This document shows, one piece after another, positions 22,117-31,600 of a stretch of DNA of 64,000 nt. The stretch spans positions 53,940 through 117,939 of the IMG/VR virus record IMGVR_UViG_3300020474_002475. One strand, given 5' to 3'. A model generated the notes under the pieces. It saw only the letters and a list, made by a program, of their open reading frames with translations, ran no database searches and had not been told where the DNA came from. The position numbers were made by a program, and so were the translations under genes. Each line of letters starts with the position of its first letter. Within the stretch, counting starts at the first letter, position 1. This DNA comes from a virus.

Positions 22117-24426
22117 TTACGCAGAATTTGGGTCTATACCAGAATAAATTGGCTGAAAATCGCCTTCGCCAGTAATTGTATTATCTTTTGAGTAGTAGCC
22201 TATATCTACAAGGTTTGCTACAGTGACATTAGATAGTATGGAATTTTTTCTATATGTTGTATTCATAATATCTTTAATGCCGACATAAGGAGTGTCAACA
22301 CTACAATTTAATGGTGTAAAGCATTCTCCGTCTGTTAAATAATTGTCTTCCCAAAAACTTGGAACATCATTAAAGTTGTTAGTGCTAGTAACGCCACTTG
22401 TCTGTTCTATAGGAATATATTTTCTGGTATATCCACCAGTAACACCATGCGCTACTCTATTATATTCAATGCTTGTCTTACTATAAAAAGCTTGATCTAA
22501 GAAATAATTTGATACTACATTATTATCTCTACTCCATGATGTACTGCCAAAGCCAAGAGCCTGTCCTAATGCGCGAGTAAAAACGTTAACCCAATCTGCT
22601 CTAGAATAAGTAGGGTTTGCGGTACTTCGGTATCCATATCTTCTATTGATGAAAAGATTAAATGACGTAGGGATTCTAAGAGAATCAATTGTAGCAAACT
22701 GTCTGCATTCTTGATCAACGTCCCTAGCTTTAATGCTATTTCCAAAAGCTGCTTTTTCTAATTTTAAACCTTTCCAGCTGGTTCGAAAATTTACACTACT
22801 TTCATACTGAAGCTTGCACGCTTCATATCTTGACTTATCTTTTACTTCATATCTGTAGCCATCATGAGCATCTGTATCCGTTACTTTGTGAAACTCAACC
22901 AAGCTTAGATGTTTATCCCATCTGTCGGCAGCTTCATTTAAAATACCAATCCAGTATTGATCATTAAGGATATCAAAACTATGTCTGTCAAATAAACTTA
23001 CGTCGGTAAGATTTATATATGGGCCATTACTATATCTATCTATATATGCTATTCTGGAAGGAAGAACATTAGTTCTAGTGGCATGTTTTCTGTATACATT
23101 AACTCCACCTTCTTTACCATAATATGCTGCTTTATACCATTCGTTTTCATTCGGTATAAAATATCTAGCAAAATCTGTTCTTGTTAGAGTCTGTAAAGGA
23201 TTACTTAAATCATAAGCTCCTTTATTAGTATTCGTTGTGTCGGTAGAGGTGCATCTATTATGCAACCAATTGGAATATCGTGCTGCTTGAAGCCATGTAA
23301 TACCAACAACAGGTTTGTTGTCTTGGTTTACTACAGGAATATACTTATACTCTATTACTTTTCCGCTATACGTTCTGCCAGTTGCTTCCCTTACAATACC
23401 GTGGCTCATATTAAGCTGTTTCCTATTACTCGCTGGCGTATAATATACTTCAGAATCGTTAGCATATTTAGCAACCTCGTTTAAATATGCACAATATTCA
23501 CTATTAGTAACAACATATTTGCCAATATAGTAATTGTAATTAACACGACCATATCCTGGTGAAAAACCATCAGGATTATTACCGCTAGAATCAATTAAAA
23601 CCATATTTTTTAAATTCAATGTATTGTCATCTGAAACTGTAATAGATAGACCAGTGCCTCCAGCTATTGGAGCTGCGTCCACAACTACTCTGTTATATGC
23701 TACCCCACTAATGGTTGTATAACTAGTAGACAAAGTTTGTACTTTAGTATTATCTTTGAATAATGTAGAATTTTTAATGTCCATCCCAGGTGCAACTGTG
23801 ATTTCACCCAATGATATTTGACCGGATGGAATATTGACTGTGGTATTACCGCTAGTCATTAATACTCCTGTAAGATTAAATACTCTAGATGCTGCAGCCA
23901 GCCTAAAGCCTACAGAATCTGATGGAGAATTAGGAACTGAATACTGTAACGGTGATTCTTTATTTATGTCTCCACTACTAGAAACATAAGAACCTCCTCT
24001 ATTAGAATTACCATAGCCAAAATTTTGACTTGGAGGAATAAAGACGGGTGTTACTGTAGGAGGTCTGATAGGTTGGTCTGGTGGTGGCGGAGGACCTACA
24101 GGCACTCCAGAAGCAAAATTAAATTGACGTTCTATTGGGGCGTCAGATACTTGACGGTTTGCCGGAATAAAAATCTCAGACCCTGTAGGAGTAACAATAG
24201 GTTTAAAAGTATCATTAGCTGAAAACAATACCTTTTTTTCTATATGTTCAGAAACCCCACCTGTTTGATCGTATGTACCAAAAAATGAAGGAGATCCGTT
24301 TGTTCCGACACTAGTGATCAAAATGTTCGATGAATATGGGCCTGGAGCGCCCGTAGCATCACGCAAACCCGAAGGAAAAGGAGATGTAGGGTGACCATAA
24401 TTAGCAGTATTAATATTGTAGCTCAT
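22117..24426 (-). CDS. Virion-type protein: permuted FGE fold plus degenerate metallopeptidase
   Basis: This 769-residue protein has modules in this order. Residues 30-180 carry the piece that is normally C-terminal in formylglycine-generating-enzyme (FGE, PF03781-type) domains: TSVGTNGSPSFFGTYDQTG, then NRGGSYVSS, then VGFRLAA. After a beta-rich insert (about 185-290), residues 295-465 carry the piece that is normally N-terminal: YGRVNYNYYIGKYVVTNSEY, PVVGITWLQAARYSNWLHN, YFIPNENEWYKAAYYG. The halves are therefore swapped. The C-terminus (about 485-765) resembles leishmanolysin-type metallopeptidases (IPIEQTSG, FWEDNYLTDGECFTPLN, SNVTVANLVDIGY), but the zinc motif is replaced by RALGQALGFG. 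It is probably an adhesin or fibre part rather than an enzyme. The start ATG at 24426 lies 19 bases after the previous gene. Confidence 0.75.
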   Translation of the reverse strand: MSYNINTANYGHPTSPFPSGLRDATGAPGPYSSNILITSVGTNGSPSFFGTYDQTGGVSEHIEKKVLFSANDTFKPIVTPTGSEIFIPANRQVSDAPIERQFNFASGVPVGPPPPPDQPIRPPTVTPVFIPPSQNFGYGNSNRGGSYVSSSGDINKESPLQYSVPNSPSDSVGFRLAAASRVFNLTGVLMTSGNTTVNIPSGQISLGEITVAPGMDIKNSTLFKDNTKVQTLSTSYTTISGVAYNRVVVDAAPIAGGTGLSITVSDDNTLNLKNMVLIDSSGNNPDGFSPGYGRVNYNYYIGKYVVTNSEYCAYLNEVAKYANDSEVYYTPASNRKQLNMSHGIVREATGRTYSGKVIEYKYIPVVNQDNKPVVGITWLQAARYSNWLHNRCTSTDTTNTNKGAYDLSNPLQTLTRTDFARYFIPNENEWYKAAYYGKEGGVNVYRKHATRTNVLPSRIAYIDRYSNGPYINLTDVSLFDRHSFDILNDQYWIGILNEAADRWDKHLSLVEFHKVTDTDAHDGYRYEVKDKSRYEACKLQYESSVNFRTSWKGLKLEKAAFGNSIKARDVDQECRQFATIDSLRIPTSFNLFINRRYGYRSTANPTYSRADWVNVFTRALGQALGFGSTSWSRDNNVVSNYFLDQAFYSKTSIEYNRVAHGVTGGYTRKYIPIEQTSGVTSTNNFNDVPSFWEDNYLTDGECFTPLNCSVDTPYVGIKDIMNTTYRKNSILSNVTVANLVDIGYYSKDNTITGEGDFQPIYSGIDPNSA

Positions 24427-24445
24427 CTAATGTCTCTCTTTATGG

Positions 24446-25234
24446 CTAAGAAGTGGTAGGTGTCAAAGTTGGTGTAACGCTTGGGGTTATACTTGGCGTT
24501 ACGCTAATTGTTGGCGTTAGAGTTGGAGTCACACTAATTGTAGGAGTAATTGATGGTGTTATACTAGGAGTGGGTGTAGGAGTAGTAGTCGCTGTAGGCG
24601 TAGCGGCTATGTATCCAAGACTTCTAGAGGTTGGAGTGACAGTAGGCGTTGGGGCAGGAGTGCTGGTAGGCGTTGCTGTCACAGGGACTAGTGTAGGCTG
24701 AATCTTACACTCGGTGTCTGTACAGGTTAAAGTGTATGAATGTGAACTAGAAACATCGGAAGATATAAATACTACAACTTTATTTGCATTGACAGGTTTA
24801 CATAAAGTTACGGTAGCGCTTCCAGATCTCATTCCCGTATCAAATATAATTTCATCTTTATGTCCTGGAATACCAGACTTTTCAGTTCTGGCCACTACTA
24901 CAAATCGGCTAGCAATAGAATATGCATTATATGCAAATGTAAGCTCTATTGCATCATCACTAACTTCATACTGATCTCCGTAGATTTTATATTCAGGATT
25001 AGTTCTTGTTACTGTTTGTCCGCATACTTGAGTAGAAGTTCTAGGATAGTTGTTTACATTATCGTCTTCTGCATCATCTTCTACCGGAATTCCCAGCATA
25101 TGTGCAAGAACTTGGACAAAATCGCCTACTGTTATTTTTCTTGTCTCACTAGTGTTTTTGTCTACTAATATTAATAAATCTTCATTAGAAACATCTAAAG
25201 TTTCAGCAATCGACAACTCTGAAATTTTTGGCAT
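24446..25234 (-). CDS. Tail/fibre-associated protein with Thr-Pro tail
   Basis: This 262-residue protein starts MPKISELSIAETLDVSNEDLLILVD, a head common in phage tail-fibre proteins (KISELt...D.lpivd...kitv.d). Residues 85-175 form a beta domain ending in a Cys pair (LTCTDTEC). From about 180 to the end the sequence is a Thr/Pro repeat ([28 protein letters not shown]). With the repeat at the C-terminus rather than between domains, it probably acts as a stalk or linker. A GTGTATATATTAAATA motif lies 26 bases before the start, and the FGE-type gene follows after 19 bases. Confidence 0.65.
   Translation of the reverse strand: MPKISELSIAETLDVSNEDLLILVDKNTSETRKITVGDFVQVLAHMLGIPVEDDAEDDNVNNYPRTSTQVCGQTVTRTNPEYKIYGDQYEVSDDAIELTFAYNAYSIASRFVVVARTEKSGIPGHKDEIIFDTGMRSGSATVTLCKPVNANKVVVFISSDVSSSHSYTLTCTDTECKIQPTLVPVTATPTSTPAPTPTVTPTSRSLGYIAATPTATTTPTPTPSITPSITPTISVTPTLTPTISVTPSITPSVTPTLTPTTS
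24453..24690 (-). repeat. Thr-Pro coding repeat in gene 24446-25234
   Basis: Imperfect tandem units encode TP(S/T)(I/V/L)TPT with 6- to 18-base periods, giving a GT-rich + strand (GTTGGAGTTAC-like units). The same unit family recurs in the - strand genes at 41542, 45006, 57020 and 60127. Confidence 0.85.
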
Positions 25235-25260
25235 GACTTATCCTGTTTTATTAGAGTAAT

Positions 25261-25276
25261 TATTTAATATATACAC
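25261..25276 (-). promoter_or_regulatory. Candidate late-promoter motif GTGTATATATTAAATA
   Basis: Read on the - strand, the motif begins right at the stop codon of gene 25277-25648 and ends 26 bases before the ATG at 25234. It is one of five similar sites that occupy the five long gaps between - strand genes. Confidence 0.45.
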
Positions 25277-25648
25277 CTACCATTTATTTATAGGACATTT
25301 TTGGTCTGCCCAAGCCAATTTGCTTATATAGTTTTTACCTTGTTTTAAGGGGCAGCCACAAAGTTTACAGCTGTGATTATGGAAATTCTCGCATTTTACG
25401 CAAATGTCGTATCTCTTGGATATGGTTTCTTCATCACACATTGGTGCTCCAAGAGCTATATGATCAAATGTGGCCAAAGCAAAATTTTTAATTTTTTTAA
25501 TAAAATTGCTCATTGTGCTATCTTTAGATATTGATGTGGTGCATAGATAGACAGGTTCAGATAACTGATATTCTTTAAATAGTAATTCTGTATTACAATT
25601 TTTACACTTAAAATGCATACCGTCATATGTAATAAAATCACATCTCAT
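25277..25648 (-). CDS. Cys-rich small zinc-binding phage protein
   Basis: I choose ATG 25648 (MRCDFITYDGMHFKCKNC) behind GAGG with 8 bases spacing; an in-frame ATG at 25720 lies deep in the previous gene. This gives 123 residues. There are two cysteine groups: FKCKNCNTELLF near the start and CVKCENFHNHSCKLCGCPLKQGK...ADQKCPINKW at the end. The second matches a small family of phage proteins with C-x2-C...C-x2-CGC...CPxxKW that bind zinc, often encoded next to tail genes. Role unknown. Confidence 0.65.
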   Translation of the reverse strand: MRCDFITYDGMHFKCKNCNTELLFKEYQLSEPVYLCTTSISKDSTMSNFIKKIKNFALATFDHIALGAPMCDEETISKRYDICVKCENFHNHSCKLCGCPLKQGKNYISKLAWADQKCPINKW

Positions 25649-25652
25649 TTTA

Positions 25653-28600
25653 TTAATCCTCAACCTCATAACCTGGATCATATTCATACGGTATCCATTC
25701 AAAAGGGTCTTTGCTTTCATCCAAATCGTCTATATGCTCTAGATTATCCTTGCTTCCAAAATATGATCTAATAATCATTTCATTTTTAATTTTAAAATAA
25801 TCAGGAACCGGCACGTGCTTAAGTTGATTGGTGTCTATACAATGCCACAAAGCCAATACGTTGCTAAATGGCCCTCCGGGGCCGATACTGGGCAAAACTT
25901 TTTCTAAATTTCCATTATAGTCTGCACCATATCTTTCATAGTGAGTATCCAATTTTCTAAGTTTCCTAGGTATAACCTTACTTCTACAAACAAGGTTATC
26001 AGACTCTAATACGGATTCGGGTATGATATCTTTTACTTTTCCTTGATACTCTTGGTATGCTTTACGATAAAGTCTGTTGCCGTCACTATCTCTTTTTTCT
26101 CCTGCATAGTTGTCAAAAAAGTCTTCGTTAGGCACTAAATACTTCTCAGTAACTTCTACTAAAATGTCTGATCGATTTGTATCTGGTCTAATAAAGAAGG
26201 ATCTAGTTGCTGTACCTCCACCATCAGCCATTCTAGGTCCAGGAAATGTAATTTCTTCCCATTGATTAGCTCCTATTCCGTATTTAGCATTGTAATCTAC
26301 TTTTTGTCTAGCTATCTCATTTAATTGAACCTCATATGTAAAAACATTACCTGCATTATCGAATATAATTTCTGGAGATTGAAACCCTCTTGCTTGACTA
26401 GGACAAACATTCTGAGCATCTTGATCTAAAACAGGTATAACCCCCAGATCTCCCGCAACTACTGCTGTTGTTGGAAAACAGGTATATTTGGCTTCTACTA
26501 AAATTTTTATACTGCTATCTTTGGATGTTTTGCACTTTTGGTGCGGATCTATATTAATCCAATAAGATGGAATATCTGTATTTGCATATGATATTATTTT
26601 TATGGGTTCAAAATTATCTGTAGAGTTAAATATAATGGTGCCATGATATCGAATATCTGCATTTCCATATGGAGTATATATTACATTATAAGTTTCCGGT
26701 TCATATATAATACCTACAGTATCTAATATATTTAGTAGCTGATTTCTTTCATTTGTTAAATTAGATAATTCATTTCTCGCATTAAACTTTTGACATTTTT
26801 TAGCCCTATTAGCCACAACATAATCACTAGCAGAAAAACATGCAGCAGCATCTTCAGGAAGAGTATTAACTAATCTTTTCAAAAATGCTATGCTCATATT
26901 TTTATATAAAGTATCTTCATCAAATTCAGCATCTTGTTGATCCAAAAATTTTAATCTGGACAAAATAAATTGAGACGCATCGTTTCCAAAAGAGACTGGA
27001 GTCACGGATTGTTTTCCTATAGCAACTCCTAAATTGTAAGCATAAGAAAATTCATAGTCACCCTCTACACACAGATATCCATTATTATCAATATCTTTAA
27101 AATCTGAATTATTAAGCTCTACTATATTAGGACTATCGGGACCATTGTTGTGTACATTATTTAACAGATGTTCGAAATTATTAGGCCCAACAGTATCACG
27201 AGTAACTGGAACTTCAAGTTTTTCAGATCTATTGTTACTAATATTTTCCCAAGGTGAACCTCCATGTCCTTGAGGTGTGTTAAATACACTACTATCGTTA
27301 TTATCTTTAGTGCTATATATATAATCTGATGAAAGTCTGTCTTTTGGATCAAGAATGTTATAAATATTGTAGGAATAACCAGCAGTTAGAGAATGAGTTG
27401 GTCCATTTGCCATTCCTTGCAAAACAGTACCTTGTTCTTTTTTACTGTTATTTACGATATCTGAACCACCTAAATTATATGCAAAGTTTCTATCAGCTTT
27501 TCTTGTCTCAATCCTATCAGCATATTTGCTGGATGCAGAAAATAGTGTGATTCTATTATTGGGTTTTACATTACATTCTTGATTATTAAAAATGTCGAAA
27601 ATAGTAGGAACATCATTAACTTGCAATTGATTAGAATAGGTTGTAGAATTTATAACGGGTGTTGCAGAACCATAGGCCCCTTTAGGGAAAAGAGTATTAC
27701 CGGGAGGAGTAGCTGGATTTCTAGAATTGTAATGATCAGATTCTTTATCTGACCATATAATAATATTAAAATCTTCTTCAGGTTTGAGTATTATTTCTTG
27801 TCCAGCACCAGGTCTGTTTGTCACAAATTCTAATACCGTATATTCTTTCTTATCCTTTAATATTTTACCTCTAGCCTTTACAATATATTCATCTCCAGAT
27901 AGTGTTTGCACCGTATTGCCAACTTGAAAATAATTGTATGCTCTAGTACCTGCTATTAAACACATATTATTAAGCCTTCTAAGATCTAATGATAGTACAT
28001 TGTTTTGACACAAAACAGGTAAAGGAATATTTGTATTATTTAATAATTCCCAACCTTCTTGTTTTGCAACATATAGGTTATCATTAAAATCTACCAACCC
28101 TCCTTCAGCAGGCAGTTTGTTAATAATCAAACCCTCTGAATTAACTATATTTAAAGACTGTTCTTCTATAGCTCCCATGCCAGAAAAAACATTACCTGTA
28201 AATAAATCTTGTAATTTTCTAACCTCTTCTACCACTGGAAAAACACTTAATTCTGGTATAGTATTTGTTTTAACATATTTTCTAATTTTGCGTTTAAGCA
28301 ATGGTGTGTTACTATATTTATATATAGCAGCTTCTACATCGTACACAAAAGGTCCGTTTGCACCTACTTGTAATAATATTTTATCATGACCACCAAAGCC
28401 TCTTTTAGTATAAACACTTCTGACAAATGCCTCCTTAAGTGCTGCTGCTACTCTTGCTCTTTTAATACTGCTTAAGAATCTTGTAATACCAGCCATAGCA
28501 GATAAAAATGCGCCAAAACCTACACTCAAACCAATAATACCACCCAAAGCTCCCACAGTTAAAGCCGCCAATCCCAAAGCTATAAGCTCTGATGGAAATC

Positions 28601-31600
28601 TAAGTTCTGGAGGTCTTCTTATAAGTGCAAGACTGTTGTCAATTGTTTCTCCATAACTGCATGGATTTAAGTCTGCTAATTTTTGATTAGGTGCGTCTTG
28701 AACAGCTTGTGGTATCTTAAACTCTATATTAGGGTCTGACGATATAAAGTTATATCCTGGTATGTTTGGTTCCCATCCATATTTAATTTGTCCAAGATTG
28801 TCTGTAGGAGTAAAATCATCGGTATCAAAATGTAAAATTAATTCCCAGGAACATAAAGAATTAAAAACACTATCTGATCCTGGTTTAGTAGTTGTGGTAT
28901 CTGTATATGTTTTGCTTGGTAAGTTACTAATGGTGTCCAAACTTGTCATATCATCATCATGAAAGGTCGATATTTGGAGAGTAAAAGTAGTCTCTGAATC
29001 AGGTTTTTCAATTTCTCCTTCTTCTGATGTTATGTCTAAAGCGCCTTGGAAAACAGGCTGATCATAAAATTGAACAAAACTATTAACTGGCAAAAATATA
29101 TCATTATTCTTGATAGCAGTAATGTATTCATCTGCATGAGGATAGCCCGTAGGACTTATAGCAAGAGTTGGTTGTAGCTTTATATAGTTTGTAGTATTAA
29201 CTTTTTGATTGATATTGATCCCAGCGTTAGTATTAAGATTTCTAGGAGTCAGGTGTTTTGAGAATCTATCGGAAAAATGCAACACAGTATCAACCGTATT
29301 GGAATCTACATGTTCTTCATTTAACAAATTCAAAGTATAGGTACCATACCTAGTTAAATTTGTATACTGTAAATGTTCTAAATATTCCGCAATACCACTA
29401 TGGTTCATATAGTTAGAAGGGACATTGACCTTTTCGCTTCTAGAGTTCTTGATTTCTGTCTTTAAGCCCTGATTAGATTTATCAACATTAGACAGAACAG
29501 GAGATGATTTTCTAGACAAAAGAAAGTTAAATGGATCGCTTCTAAAAGTAAATGCCTTCTTTTCCGGTGCGTTACCCTGTATAGTATCTACTAAATCAAA
29601 AGCATCTTGTTCTGGTTCTGTTAGCTTTCGAATTTTTTTACAACTCCTAACATTTAAAGAAATTCTTGTATTTTTTAGATTTACTTGATTTAAAAAGTTT
29701 AATTTAACTTCAATATTTCTAATCTTAGGAAACAGCAGATTACTACCATATATTCTGTCGCCACCATCTCCTGACCCTCCTTTATTTTCTATCCTCCTAC
29801 CTCTAACCCCCATGTCATAACCACCATAGCTTGCTGAAGTAAATTCATCCTGAAGCAAATAATCTTTAGGTTTGTTTAGACCGGGATCACCAAACTGTCT
29901 ATAACCGTGATGCACATCTATTGTATCGTTATCTGTAGTGTCTTGTAAGACCTCAACACTTCCTCCAGGTCTATCCACCATTGTTACATCTAGAGTAGAA
30001 TTTGTCATTGAAATACTTGAAGACTGACTATCTATATCACCTCTTATGGTATTATAAAAACCTTTACCGATAAATGAAAAAGTTGTTCTGTCTCCTGGAT
30101 TAAATTTTAATGCACTGGTTTTATTATGAAAAGGCTCTTTAGTAGTGTTGAAGATAAAACCACTTTCTGGATGAAAAGTTCCTTTACTAAATCTTATATT
30201 CGGATTATTAGCGGGATAATCATTCCTAGAATCTGTATCTGTATATATCTTTGCTTCTCTTAAGTAGCAAACTTTGCTTGCAGCATTTAAAGGATGACCG
30301 AATACAGTATCTACATTTGCTTTGGGAAGAATAAGATCTTTGGTTTTTAAGCCAACAACATCGGTAACTAAAGTATCTTTCATATCAATAGACCCAAAAC
30401 TCATATTAACTCCATAGTCAGATAAGGGTGGCATTGGATGTAAAGTTACCTCACTTTTTCTTATGCCTCTTTTTTGCTTAGGATTATATTCATATTCATT
30501 AAATACATCGGTTTGACCAGGTATGTCTCTATCAAATCGAGTTTCTGTTCTCGCATTTGGCCCCATAATAGTTCTGGTAGTATTATATAATAAATTCCTA
30601 TATACGCTTTTACAACCAGAGTGGTTTCTGTCTCTAAGTCTTTCTAAATTAATTTTATATAATTTTATTACAGTATTATTGGGTCTGTATCTTATGAAAA
30701 ATTCCGTGGCGCTTTCACTAATTTCTTTTACAGGAGAATAGAAAAATTTATTATGCTTGTTTGCGCCGTCTAGTCTGCCTATGTAATACATTCCGTCCAC
30801 CTGACCATCATCATTAGGTGCAGACACACTAGTAGATACAGAAACATAAGAATTACTTTTAACAGGCTGTATAGCACCAAATTTGCTAAACATTAATTGG
30901 GTAATATTGGGAACGAATGATCTGTTATTATCATTAGGGATAATTCTAGCAACAACTCTTCTTCCATCAATAAATTTGTCTAATTCCCCTTCTCTATTTC
31001 TATTAAAAGTCACAGGACTCTTGCTAAAGGTATTATAGTAGTTTGGTGGCACAAAAGCCACTGCCTTATCTACTATTCTCGTACCTGTTTGTTCTTTTGT
31101 AATTGGGTCAATAATCTTTTCTTCAAATTTATAAGCTGGCAACCCGAATTCATCAATCCCTACATTACAACCGGTTTTATTTACTACATAAACATCTACC
31201 GTATCTTTTAGAGCCAATTCTCCTAATGTTACAGTAAGAGCTATTGTAAACTTACCAAATGTTCTAAATTTAAATTTAGGGTTGGGCTCAGTAGCATCTG
31301 AAATTGATAAACCCCTTTGTGGTCCGGATTGTTTGGTCCATTTATATTCTAAACTCCCAATAGAGTAGAAAGGAATAGTGTCTCCGGCTTTATCAAGTAT
31401 CTTTTGAATTAGTGAAAGATCTATTTCATGTTCTATATTAAAAGAACCTGTGGTCAGTCTGTCTACGCCTGGAGCAAAACTGAATCCATTAAATTTTTCT
31501 GGAACACCACATTGAGGATCTGGTATAGTAGCTGGAATATGTATATCAGGACCAGCACTAAAAGAAACATCTTTATCAATCTCATAAAGATCAAACTTTT

